A stretch of 64,000 nt of DNA, taken from the NCBI GenBank assembly GCA_012064415.1, contig SSNU01000071.1, positions 391,611-455,610 on the forward strand, given 5' to 3'. Position 1 is the first letter of the stretch, and every line of letters starts with the position of its first letter. The notes under the pieces were generated by a model. It did not search any database. It was not told the origin of the DNA and saw only the letters and a list, made by a program, of their open reading frames with translations. The stretch comes from Gyrodactylus bullatarudis. Lineage: Eukaryota; Platyhelminthes; Monogenea; Gyrodactylidea; Gyrodactylidae. Positions 46,259-57,140 of the stretch are shown piece after piece. The position numbers and the translations under genes are program-made.

Positions 46259-47292
46259 TTAAAAATGAATATAAACTCTTTTGCCTGCTCATTCAAATGA
46301 AATAATACCCTTATTTTCATTTTATTGTTCTGTTCACCTCAATTCTTGTTGAGATTTTCTTTTTATTGAAAAGAGGGGAAAAATTTTCATGCGAAAATTA
46401 AAATAATCAAAGTATTTTGTTATTTTATAAAAACAAGTTTATCACAGTTCAATGGGTAGAGAGACCAACTATCCTTAAAATCATTGGGTATATTTTAATA
46501 TTGAATAAATTGAGGTAGAATTTTCAAATGTCCTATTTTTATCTTGGGTCAGAATCTAATCCAGTTCCTTCCAGAACTCTCTTATGGTGCATAGGACATG
46601 ATGTCTCAAAACAATAAAATAATCTTAACTAAAAGTACAAGTAATTTTGATCATGGAGATTGTAAACGATGAATTTTAAGCATGGTTCACCTTGACAAAA
46701 AAAACCTATGAATAGAAAATAAATGTAAACCTGAAGGTAACATGTTTTTTTCATTTCTTTTCGAATAATTAACAACCCAACTGAGGTAGGTCATAATAAT
46801 CAATGATATCTTTTGATATTTTTATCAAAGTTTGAGAGATATTGAGAAAGTTTAATGTAAAAAACTGCTCACTTAGCAAAACAGAATTAACCTTTTCAAA
46901 AAAATGGAAAGGTCCGTTTAAACAGAGCAAACTGACCCTGCTTATTAAAAGACTAGATATACCATAATAAATTTTCTTTGCAAAATGATTTCAAGTCGAT
47001 TCGTTCTTGTATGCTGAAAATTGAGAAAAATCAAGCTATGAGAATCAATTATTTTAACAAAAAATCTATATTTCGGTCCAAATGATCACGAAGACTACTA
47101 ATTTTTGGAATGAAGTTAATTATTTATTGAAAGAAAAATATAACCGGAAAACGTTTATCGAATTGCTTTATCGCAAGTTTGAAGTGACACATTCAAAATC
47201 AATATAAGAAAGATAATTAGAATCTGGCCACTAAATTATAGAGGAATTTGTTGTTTCCAGTAGAAAGTTAAATTTTGATAAAATATTCACCT
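46259..47292. other. Stretch with one conserved-block relic, no gene
   Basis: At 46549-46600 GTCAGAATCTAATCCAGTTCCTTCCAGAA is a third, decayed copy of the block at 16068 and 37038; the minus reading now has stops on both sides of S-G-R-N-W-I-R-F. Nothing else recognised. Confidence 0.45.
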
Positions 47293-47997
47293 ATTTAGTA
47301 TGAAGATAGGAATTCAAGAATTTTACAGAGATCTCAATTTTTTCATCGAGAAATCGAATTTGATCAAGATTTTTTGGAATCTAGATCACGAGGCCCTCTT
47401 TCACGATACGGAGAAAAAAAATATAGAAAAAATCTATTTTTAAGGAAAATACGGCAAATTCCCATTTCTTGAACTTTGAGTTGAACATTTCTGCTGATTT
47501 CAATGGGAAAGAGTGATCGAAACTGGATTTCTAGGATCACAATAAGACAAAAAAACGATTATCATCATAAAAATTTTGATTAAAATTCGTCATTTTTCAG
47601 GGATCTTGAAATATCAAATTTCATCGACTTTCAAGTAGGAAAAATAAAAAAATAATCAAAATTTGATTTTGTCACGATTATGGGAAGGTTCTTAAAACCA
47701 GATTCAGCATATTTGATTTCTTTGACTAATCGTGATCCTAAAAATCAACTTTTGATCACTATCTCACTTTTAAATCAACAAAAATTATCAACTCAAAGTT
47801 CAAAAATATGGAATTTTGATTTCCAAATTTGCTGTGTTTTCCTTAAAAATTTATTTTTTCTCATTTTTTTTCTCCGTATCGTGAAAGAGCGCCTCATGTT
47901 CTAGATTCCAAAAAATCTTGTTCAAATTCGATTTCTTGATGAAAAAAATTGAGATTTCTGTAAAAATCATAGATTCCCATCCATATTAACTAGCTTT
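47293..47997. repeat. Foldback family A, best full-length copy A8
   Basis: About 705 bp. Left arm: TAGTATGAAGATAGGAATTC, TTTTTTCATCGAGAAATCGAATTTGATCAAG, GGAATCTAGATCACGAGGCCC, CTTTCACGATACGGAG, then GTGATCGAAACTGGATTTCTAGGATCAC. Centre: CAGGGATCTTGAAATATCAAA. Right arm: the complements in reverse order, ending GATTCCCATCCATATTAACTAGC. Arms pair imperfectly along ~300 bp. The plus frame 47680-47904 runs in the right arm and is not a gene. No target duplication could be decided. Confidence 0.75.
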
Positions 47998-48638
47998 ATA
48001 TGTTTTTGACTAAAGTAAATTTTCATCATCACAACAAAAGGTGATTTAGTAACTGTCCACTTTTTCTAAGCAATAATGACCCTCTCTGATTTGTCAAGGT
48101 TAAATCTCAGGATGTTAAATTTACAATTCTGAGTCCATGTTATTATTTCCCAGTGACAATTCTCTCTTGTGAATCATCCGAGAATAGCCTTATTCATCAA
48201 TATGTTTTAGTATACTGAAAGGGAACTCACTCGAGCATAGAAAATCATAGCACAAAGGGTGAGTGAGTTTGAAAGGAATAAAGTCTGAGCAAGTTTTACA
48301 CGAAGGAATGATTATCTACCGAAAAAAAACGAAGCTTGATCTAATGTGTACTCTTACGTAAAGTTTAAAGTTTTTTATTGTTGGAAAAAAAATAAATTGA
48401 GAAAAAAACAATCACAACAAGCTTGTGTTCTTTGTCATGTTTCCTTACCACTTTCATCATAAAGACATGAGCGGGGATTGTACTTAAGTTTTTTACGCAA
48501 AAAAATGAAGAAATCCAGATTAAATCTTATTTTAGGAATGAGATCTAAAATTCGAATATGTTAAAGATTAAATCGTAACTGTGGGCAACAGTGATAGGAT
48601 TCCAAAATATATTTAAAATATGCGAACCATCGAGGTTT
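47998..48638. other. Stretch without recognisable features
   Basis: AT-rich; nothing recognised. Confidence 0.35.
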
Positions 48639-48684
48639 TCTTGAAAATCATAGATTCCCAACTTCATATCAATCAGCTCTATTT
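48639..48684. repeat. Foldback family A, terminal scrap A9
   Basis: AAAATCATAGATTCCCAACTTCATATCAATCAGCTC is the right terminus of family A only. Confidence 0.5.
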
Positions 48685-51600
48685 TGCACATCAAAATACT
48701 CTCTTCTCCAGAAAACAGATATTTTTTCGATTCCATAAAATGAAATGAGCTAATAAGTTGATTAACGTAAAATTATTTCTGGAAATAGTTTAATCTGATA
48801 AGACTTTGGTCATTTTTGGAATTTTTAAAATGCCCCGTTTCCTCACTCTTAAAACCTCTATTTTTATCGATTTCTAAGCAATTAAATGCTGATACATCTG
48901 GCACCAACTTCAAACAAATATTACAAATTTACCTTAAAAAGTTCATTTAAATTTTTAGATTATCCCGAAGGAATATGACCCAATATTTAAAATTTACCTC
49001 TACCTCTATGGCCAAATTCGTTGACATGGTGAATATTTTCAAATCTTTGAAGTCTATTAAAATGTACACACTACTTAGAAGTAATGGGATTTATTTTCGT
49101 GAAAAAATGCAATTTTTTAGAACTTTGTTGTATTGACATCACCCCTAGGGAAAGGTTTAATCTAAGAGAAATTTCACACCTAGATTCCCTAAATACTAAA
49201 GCATCTTTATTTATGTAGGCATCTGTGAATTTTCGAAAAAGTTATCCCTAATCAATATTTTATAATATTTTATTGAATTTTCAAAGTTTAATAAGCGGTA
49301 ATTTTTAATAGATTATTTTTGAAAATTTTGTGGTTTTTGATTCTACAAAATGAAATGTTGGATTCAGAAGAAGAAATTGCTTCCTTTCAAAGGGTTTTGT
49401 CAAGAAAAGGATGGCTAAAAAAATTTTGTTTTTGTCTTCACACTTTACACATACAAGAAGGAATTACTCATTACAGGGAAATGATAATTCTCGTCATCAA
49501 TTTATTGGATTTCCAAGTTTCCTCACTTATTATTATCATCATCCTTTTTTGCTAGATGATTTGAGTCGATAACAGTAGCAGAACAAATGGCAAAAAACTA
49601 AAACAAAGTATTCAATGGAGAAAAATTCCTCTCCAAATGTGAGAGGTATGAGTGATTATGAGTTTTCTCTCTCATGTTCCATACACAGAGAGAGAGAGAG
49701 AAAGAGTGTTGAAGTGAAGCGAAATCTTTCCCCTATTCAAGACTATGACTCATGATCTTCTTACTCAAAAAAAAAGAAAATTCCTTGCATTTGTTTGTAT
49801 AATCTTACTGTACATTGGGACGCTGATTGAATGAGCATGAAAAAATAAACAGAAAGAACAATACAAAAGGGAGGGTGGAGGACTGAGGGAAAAAAATAAA
49901 TTAAAGAATTTGATTTCAGGTGAATAGATGATCGATAGATTTAAACTATTTCCATTGTTCCACTGAACTATAGATTGAAATATTTTTGCGAACGTGTATA
50001 TACTTGAAAGTAGTTTCATGTGATTTTTTTCTTGAATATTAATTGAAAATTTATGCCGACAGTTTTACTTGCCTAGTTATCTTTCTTAATTGCAAAAACT
50101 ATCTCATATTTTATAAAATATAAACTCAATATTTCAAAAATTAATTTTTTATTATTCCCGTTTATGGATGAAGTTAAATATTCTTTCCCCTCACCCTTGT
50201 TGTGATGTTCAAATATGTTCTAAGTATCCTGAAAAAGATCTCTGTTGTTAATTTGTATTATTGATCTGTTGTTTATCTTGCTACCCATTAGTTAGGTATT
50301 ATGGTTCAACTTTTTCAATGAGCCTTTTCGTTAATCTTTCTTAGTTGCTCTTCAAAATTCGTGAAAATTTTTGATTACATTAAAAACGTCTTCTAATTAC
50401 ACGAATAAATATAAATTTCTTTAGACTTTTTGATGTTCTCTTTGAGCGTTAGTTGACAAGATTTCAATAGGAACGTACGAACTGAGAGTGAGCTTCAACA
50501 ACAAGACAAGCTAAATTTTAGTCAAATAACCCCGAATAGTCTCTGAAAAGATGTGAAGAAATTTGCAATAGATGGATATTCTAATATAGAAATATTCATT
50601 GAATAGTTTATAATACATTATATCACATATCTACTTTCAAGTAACAATATCAACGAAAATATAATTAAAGAGGAGACATATTTCAATAGGCTATTTGAGG
50701 AAATTTAATCAATCGTTATATTAAAGAAGCGTAATTAGTCCATCATTGCTAGGCTATTTTGAGTTGTATTGCGCTGGTGTCTCGGTACTTGCTCTGAAAC
50801 CAAAATCTTATTATCTTTCCTCTTAAATTGGAATTTCTCAAAAGTTGTACTTTAATATCTCTATTATTATTGCCTTTTGAGTTGGGTAAAGTTCAATTTC
50901 CTCTCTCAATATACACAGATAACAGAGCTCAAATGAATGCAAAAGCTTGCACTCAGAGGTTTTTACTTTTAATTGTCTCTCATATCTGCCCTTTTTTGTT
51001 TGGTTTTTCCGTTCCATTTTGTGAACAATTTTCACAGAGTACAAATTCTCTGCATTTAATGAACAATAATGAATGAGAAGAGAGTATATTTATTTGTGTG
51101 AACTGAAACTTCCGTAAATCTTTCACTTGAACGCTCCAAGAGTATGTGGAATGATTTTAATGTAAACTACAACACTTTTTTTCTCTATTACGTTGACAAT
51201 GGGGAAAAAGGCATTTCTTGAATGGAGGAATTATATTTTTTTCTCCTAATTTTAATACATAAAAACGTTTGTATTATAAAATTACCGCGTACTTTTGGTT
51301 TTTATTCTTGGAACTGTTTTTTTTCAGATATCTCTTCACCTTAAGCTTTTGCTGGTTACAATTTTAATATCACCCGTGAAGACCATATCCTGATAGCAAA
51401 TTCAGTTCAAATACAAAATGTAATAGACTGTTTCAAGAACAAAAAAGTTTATACGAAGGAACTGCATAGAATCAGAATGTTGTTTCGCGTGCTACAGTTC
51501 AAAGATAACAAGCTCAAATAAAAAAAAATGGTTTCATATTGATTTAGGTTTCCACCAAAGATTTTTACTCATTTATATTAAAGAATGAAAATGATATAAA

Positions 51601-52754
51601 GTTTGAAATCTATTTTTCAATTTCTTGATTTTGCATAATGGTAATATTTTAATTTTATAAAAGTGTAGAATTTTCAACCGAGTGCATTTCGGCATGATAT
51701 TAATAATTGGACTGGTAATAATAACTTCAACTATATTATATAAAAGAGGAATGCTTTTTTATCATCAAACCCCTTTACAAAAAGTACATTAAAAAGAAAA
51801 TAGAATAGATTGAATAAACATTGAAAACTCACTCTTTGTATTGGTTGATACAATCTCGCTATGCTAGCCAACTAAACAGTTTGGATGGACAGGGAATATC
51901 ACTGTGTTTTTTATGTTCTTCACTCTTTCCTCTGTCTGCTTCTATCACTTTGGATCACTCTGCGAGGTTATCAATGATCTAAAAATGAAATTTTGTTTTT
52001 TTTATCTTTCATTTTATTTACACGTAAAAGATATTTTTTATGTAAAGAAGCATTGATTATTTTTCTCAACTATTTTTCATGATGACCGATTTATAAGCCT
52101 CAATCAGCCCATTCAAACTTTGATTGAGAGAAAGACACAAATCAATAGGTTTTTAAAGTTTTGAGTCTAGATAAAACTGAAACTAGCTCTTATGATTATC
52201 AGAATTTGTTTCTTTTTTTTCGGAAAAATCATTGAATAGTCAGGTAAAATCCTTCAGAATCAGCATCTCGCGCGAATTTCATAAAATATTTAAACAAAAT
52301 AATCAAAAATTTTAAATAATGTTCGAACTGTTTTCTATAATTTTTGTATGGTGAAAATTTAATCGAAAGATTATTTGTAGAAACATTAATTTTGGTTGGT
52401 TTTATTGTGCTTGAGCCAATAGTCAGGAGCATAGATATTTTTATATTCTCACAATAAAATGAGTCTATAAATTGTTAGAATAAGTAATTCCGATAAACGT
52501 TCAATTCGAATATTTTTGGAATTTCGGGTTATATTCCTACGTGATTAAGAAGACAATTCATATGATTGATGTAATTAATGACGTGGTATTCGAATTTTAA
52601 TCTGGTGTCATATGTAGGGTTCTTCAGATTCAGAAAAATTCCGAAAATTTCTGAAACGTCACAATTTGACTTGAGGTATAAACAAAAAAATATTTGAATA
52701 AATAAGCTTAGTGTAAGTAGTTGGGAGAAATAAATCTCACACAAACAAAGATAA
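48685..52754. other. 4-kb stretch, no gene recognised
   Basis: Contains a (GA)n tract at 49687-49701. ATG frames such as 49319-49555, 50828-51076 and 52529-52768 are hydrophobic or AT-driven and show no family motif or splice context. I see no RNA gene or known repeat here. Confidence 0.4.
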
Positions 52755-53160
52755 CGTGGGTCGGACAAAATTGTTGAGTGCTTGCCCAGCGAGCATAAGA
52801 CCTGAGGTTCGATTCTCAGGCGTAAGGCTTACTGACGATCCCTAATGAAGGTGAATCTATAGTATAATGTTGGGAACATTAATCCTTAATCTATTATTAG
52901 CAAAACTTGAAGAATTATAAATAGGTCGAATGAAGATCCTAAGTACTCTTAGAGATGGTTCTTGCGAAGAAGAAGGTGTCAAATTTCTTTTAGAAAAACT
53001 CTTGAATTTTAATTTGAATCATTTTTTCAACACAAACAAAATATTTCACAAGATTATCGAAAATTTATACTTGCTTTAATAATTTCTTTTACGGTATTTT
53101 TTCGGATTTTTTCAGACGGATCCGAATCCGAATTATCTGGGGAACCTTTGTCATATAATT
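52755..53160 (+). mobile_element. SINE-like repeat with tRNA-type head
   Basis: The first ~75 bp include GAGGTTCGATTCTCAGG (52806-52822), close to the RNA polymerase III B box GGTTCGANNCC and set in a small stem as in a T-arm. The preceding TGAGTGCTTGCCCAGCGAGC is only loosely A-box/D-arm-like. The body has GGTCGAATGAAGATCCTAAG ... TTAGAGATGGTTCTTGCGAAG, shared with 31450-31632. It closes with CGGATTTTTTCAGACGGATCC ... TGGGGAACC. Layout and dispersal suit a tRNA-derived SINE. The head does not fold into a full tRNA, so I do not call a tRNA gene. Confidence 0.5.
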
Positions 53161-53288
53161 GAATTGAATTTTTGAGTTCATAAGTAAAAAATCGAAATTC
53201 AAAAATAGCTTATTCGAAAAATATTTTTGTTCCCAATTTCGAAATCTTTGCATATCTATCTATCTTTAATTGATATGGAATTTTTATA

Positions 53289-53669
53289 GGCTAGGGTGAA
53301 ATTTTCAACCTCATACTAGGACCAACTTTTCTGATAGAACTATCAATTATAAGCATTATTTTGCATGGAAGTATGTCTCGAAAATGATTCTCCATTACGC
53401 AATCACTAAAATCCGGAATATCTTGGCCATTCAATGAGTTTCTTAATTTTTATCTTCAAAAATAGTAATCTTGTCATCAAAAGGGGCTTCATGGTTAATT
53501 TCGTTATTTTATCATGTCCGTGGGATATTGTGGGAAAAATGGATAATTTCATAATGAAGGATGACTTTTACGCTTAAAAATTGTACAAAACATGATCTGA
53601 GTACTAAAATTTATCAGAAAAGTTAGTCCTCTCGTGAGTTGTTCTGAGAAAAAAAAATTCACCCTAGCC
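53289..53669. mobile_element. MITE family E, copy E2
   Basis: 381-bp element with inverted ends GGCTAGGGTGAA and TTCACCCTAGCC, flanked by TA on both sides (53287-53288, 53670-53671). Sub-terminal parts also pair: CCAACTTTTCTGATAGAA at the left and TTTATCAGAAAAGTTAGTCC at the right are direct words in a nested arrangement. It is in opposite orientation to E1 (9909-10330). It contains TTTCGTTATTTTATCATGTCCGTGGG, shared with E1. Non-coding. Confidence 0.75.
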
Positions 53670-55154
53670 TACTATCCACTAATCTGAGTATGCTCAATGA
53701 AGGTTCAAGTTTTGTTAAATTCAGAAATTAAAACTACATTTCTTAGAAAATAGCAGAACAAATAAATGACCTAAAATTTCATAATAATTCCTCATGAATG
53801 ACGCCCTTCTTCTTCTCAAGTAAATAAGACTATCTCTTATATGTTCTATTATCAAAATTTTTAGGTAGTGAGAGGCAACGTGGTTCATTCTGGCAAAGGC
53901 AGGAAACATAGCAAGAAGATATGAAGATAATAAAAGAAAATTTTCTTCCACCATTACCAGATGCCTATGAATAATGCAGGGGGCATCAGGGGAAAAAAGT
54001 TTCTTTCATTTTTATCTCAAATTTACAAAAATCCAAAGAAAAGTTATATAAAAAGATTTCAATCACGAAAATCATGATGCTGTTATTTCTTAGTGTTCCC
54101 TCTATGGAGTAATGACTTTTTTATTTCTTCCCGTCATCCATTACAATTGTGTAATACAGTGTGTGTCGACATATCTCTTAGAAAGCCAGTATTCACTTGG
54201 ATAGTAATGATCAAGAATTATCATTACAATATAGGAATGGATTTGATTCTAAAGTTGGATGATAAAAGAATCTTAATTACAGATCTTTTTAATAAAAATT
54301 TGGAAATTTTTCAAATTCTGATTTAGCGTCGAATACGTATTTTTTCAAAATGGTTATTTCGCGCCAAAACAAAATGGAAATTCTACACAAAAAGTTTTTA
54401 AAAACTGATCCAAAAAACCAGAAATTTTAGACCTTATTCAATTTATTGCAAATAATTAAGAATAAACATGAAAGATTAAAAGAAGTTCAACACGTATTTT
54501 CCTTTAACTTGAAATGAGTTCAATTATTTTTCAATATAGACAATTTAAAAATGAACGGAAACTCAATTTCGGGATTTTTATCGACATTTATTGTTTAGGA
54601 AATTCTTCAAAGAGATTGTATTCAAAAGTTTTATCTCAAAATTACTGATGTATTTCCAATTTCCGCTATAATCAAAAAGTAATCGAAATTTTCAATAATC
54701 AATGATTCAAACCTACAACATTGTTTTCAATTCCATGAGGCATAGATTAATTCTCTCGCTGTATAGGGGTCAGATTTTTGATTTTTGAAAAAAAGAAAGC
54801 AAAATATTCCTCCGGAAACTGAATCTCATAATGAGAATGACTTCCAAGTCCCATTTTTATTGTCAGAATTGAGGATAGATGGAAAATTTCCCAATGTAAT
54901 TTTGAATTTTAATTGAAATTTCGATCGTAAGAAAAAAAAATACAGTTTGTCTCATTCTATTCTATTATTTAACGCCTAAGCTAAGAATAAATATTTTCTC
55001 ACGTTTATATATTTTTTCTGGATTTTCCAGTCCTGCGCCCCAGAGGAATTCAACGAATAATTTTTTCTCTCTTGGATGAAAAAGACTTTTTTTAAATTCA
55101 TCTCTCGTTGACGAATTGAAAAAGTTAAATCAGGGAAAAAATTGAATAAAGAGC
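53670..55154. other. Stretch without recognisable genes
   Basis: Frames 53721-53954 (minus) and 54093-54326 (plus) have no recognised motif. No repeat identified. Confidence 0.35.
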
Positions 55155-55400
55155 TCTTTGCAATTTATATTAACTAATGTTGACATGAAGATGAGAATTC
55201 ACGATTTTTACACAAAAATCTCAAGAAAAAATATTCATGCTGTAGAGTGGATAAGAGGACGAGGGACCATAGTGTTGAGATCTTTCGAAAATGTGTATTC
55301 TCCGTCGTTTTTAGGTATTAATATTATAATGTTAATTAAGAATCATTGTAAATTCTGAAGGGATCTTGAATATTCAAGATTTTCAATTGAAGTGTGTTTA
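55155..55400. repeat. Foldback family A, left-end relic A10
   Basis: TATTAACTAATGTTGACATGAAGATGAGAATTCACGATTTTTACACAAAAATCTCAAG gives the shared A/B terminus. GGGATCTTGAATATTCAAGATTTTCAATTG at the other side resembles the A core. The intervening arm is lost. Confidence 0.5.
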
Positions 55401-55631
55401 ATCTAAAATCTCATGGGACGAATGGTATACTCGAAAAATTTACTGAAACTAAAACTAGGTGTAAAATTTTGAAAGTAAAGATATATTTGATTTTAATGAA
55501 TAAGTAAAATTCTTGTTATCTAAAAATATGTGAGCCATCATACGTATGATTAACTGTATTGAGGAAACTTTATCAAAAAACTTTGACTGAAAAAGTGGAA
55601 AATCTGGGACAAAAAGAGTGTTTATTATAAT

Positions 55632-56335
55632 TAGGGTGGAAAATAAATGGAATAAAATATTGAAAAATATCGCAAAAATATCGCAAAAATGGCAAATAAA
55701 TCGCAATTTTATTTTTGAAAATGGAAAAATGGGGGGAAATTTTAGTCCAGTGCGTTAGCATACAAAATACAAGTTTCTTTTTGAATGTTTAATTCTTATT
55801 ATGAAAATACTTTAGTTTTGAAAAATATCTTTCAACATTAGCTGAAATAGGCTTCCAACTCAACAAAAGATTGTAAACCATAGTACTAATATTTTCATCT
55901 TCCATTTTTCCATTTTTTGAATTTTTTTCGGTTTTGCTGGCTTTTCAAGTATCCTTTTTAAAGGATCCTCTTTATATCAAGTTTCTGCACGATTTCAATT
56001 CTTTTCCTTAATGAAGATTTATAATTCTTCATTTTTTATTCAATAGTTTTTAATAGCTTCAACCCATTTTGTAGTGAACGGAGTTGGAGGCCTTTTCAAA
56101 TCTGAGAGGAAATCTCTGCGTGATTTATTTTTAATGGTGCCTTAACAGAGCCTAGGTAAGAAATTAATAGGAGAAGATGGGAAACCGAGACAAAAGAGGA
56201 CACAAAAGAATTGGAAAAAGGGGAAAAATGGAAAATCGCAAAATTATTAAAAGGTGTAGAGAATTAATTTTTTGATATTTTTGTTAAAAAAGCACAGTTG
56301 ATTATGATATCAAAAATCGCAAATTTTTCACCCTC
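55632..56335. mobile_element. hAT-type non-autonomous element
   Basis: 704-bp element flanked by an exact 8-bp duplication ATTATAAT (55624-55631 and 56336-56343), the hallmark of hAT insertion. Ends TAGGGTGGAAAAT and ATTTTTCACCCTC are imperfect inverted repeats starting (T/G)AGGGTG, close to the CAGGG ends of the superfamily. Sub-terminal repeats of ATCGCAAAAAT (55670-55692) and AATCGCAAA (56231, 56315) look like transposase-binding motifs. Inside, the minus strand has a short relic S-K-R-P-P-T-P-F-T-T-K-W-V-E-A-I-K-N-Y then a stop, perhaps from a former transposase; no intact gene. The minus ATG frames near 55455-55761 are not genes. Confidence 0.78.
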
Positions 56336-56544
56336 ATTATAATTATAATTATCATGATAATTTTCAAACCAAAAAATCCTCCTTTTGACAGAATAAGGCT
56401 AGCATTTGTATTTTCATTAAAAATAAATTCCATTGATGAATTTCTCGTATAATGCTCCTAGAAATTCTAGGCTAGAATCTCAAAAATTTATTTTCCTTTC
56501 CGATCCGTAAATATCTTTTGAGCACTTGCATATTAAATAAAGCT

Positions 56545-57140
56545 AGTTGAAATGAAGATAAGAATTTAATATTTTTACAAAAAACTCAGTTTTTCAAATT
56601 TGTACCAAATTTCCACTTTTTCAACTATTGAATCCAAAATTTTTATCGATTTCGATGATTCGAAGCAGTTAAGTGATGAAATTTTGGATCAACATTGGAC
56701 GAAGAATTCGAATTCACCTATAGAAGTCCACTGAGGTTAGTCATCACTATGGAAAATCTAACCATTTGAATTTCTCGATTATCACAAAGGCAAATTATCT
56801 AAAATCTAGAAGTTTTACTTTTTCTCGCAAACAGTAAGATCTTCGCTATCTCTATGGCCAAATTCAAATTCTTTGTTCAATTTTGATCAAAAATATCATC
56901 ACTTAACTTCTTCGAAATCCATAAAAAATTTTGGTTCAAAAGTGGAAAAAGTGAAAATTTAGTACATTTTCGAAATTCAAAAACGGCCTTATTTTGATCA
57001 GATTAAATTTTTTCGAATATCCACGTCTTATTAGCTCATTCCGTTATAGAATTCAAAAAATTATTTTTTTCTGTGAATCCGGAGAAAAATATTGAGTTTT
57101 TTGTAAAAATAGTAAATTCTCATCTTCATGTCAATTAGGT
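56545..57140. repeat. Foldback family B, best full copy B4
   Basis: About 595 bp. Begins AGCTAGTTGAAATGAAGATAAGAATTTAATATTTTTACAAAAAACTCA, then CCAAATTTCCACTTTTTCAAC, ATTTTTATCGATTTCGATGATTCGAAGCAGTT. The right half mirrors this: AACTTCTTCGAAATCCATAAAAAATTTTGG, GTGGAAAAAGTGAAAATTTAG, TTCGAAATTC, ending TTTTTTGTAAAAATAGTAAATTCTCATCTTCATGTCAATTAGG. The termini match family A. No coding content. Confidence 0.72.

Noticed and set aside
50828..51076. Frame with a signal-peptide-like hydrophobic start
   Set aside because: Hydrophobic composition arises by chance in T-rich DNA; no family motif, cleavage context or splice support, and an overlapping antisense frame of similar quality exists.
52755..52830. 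Functional tRNA gene
   Set aside because: Only the T-arm/B-box part is convincing; acceptor, D and anticodon stems cannot be formed properly.
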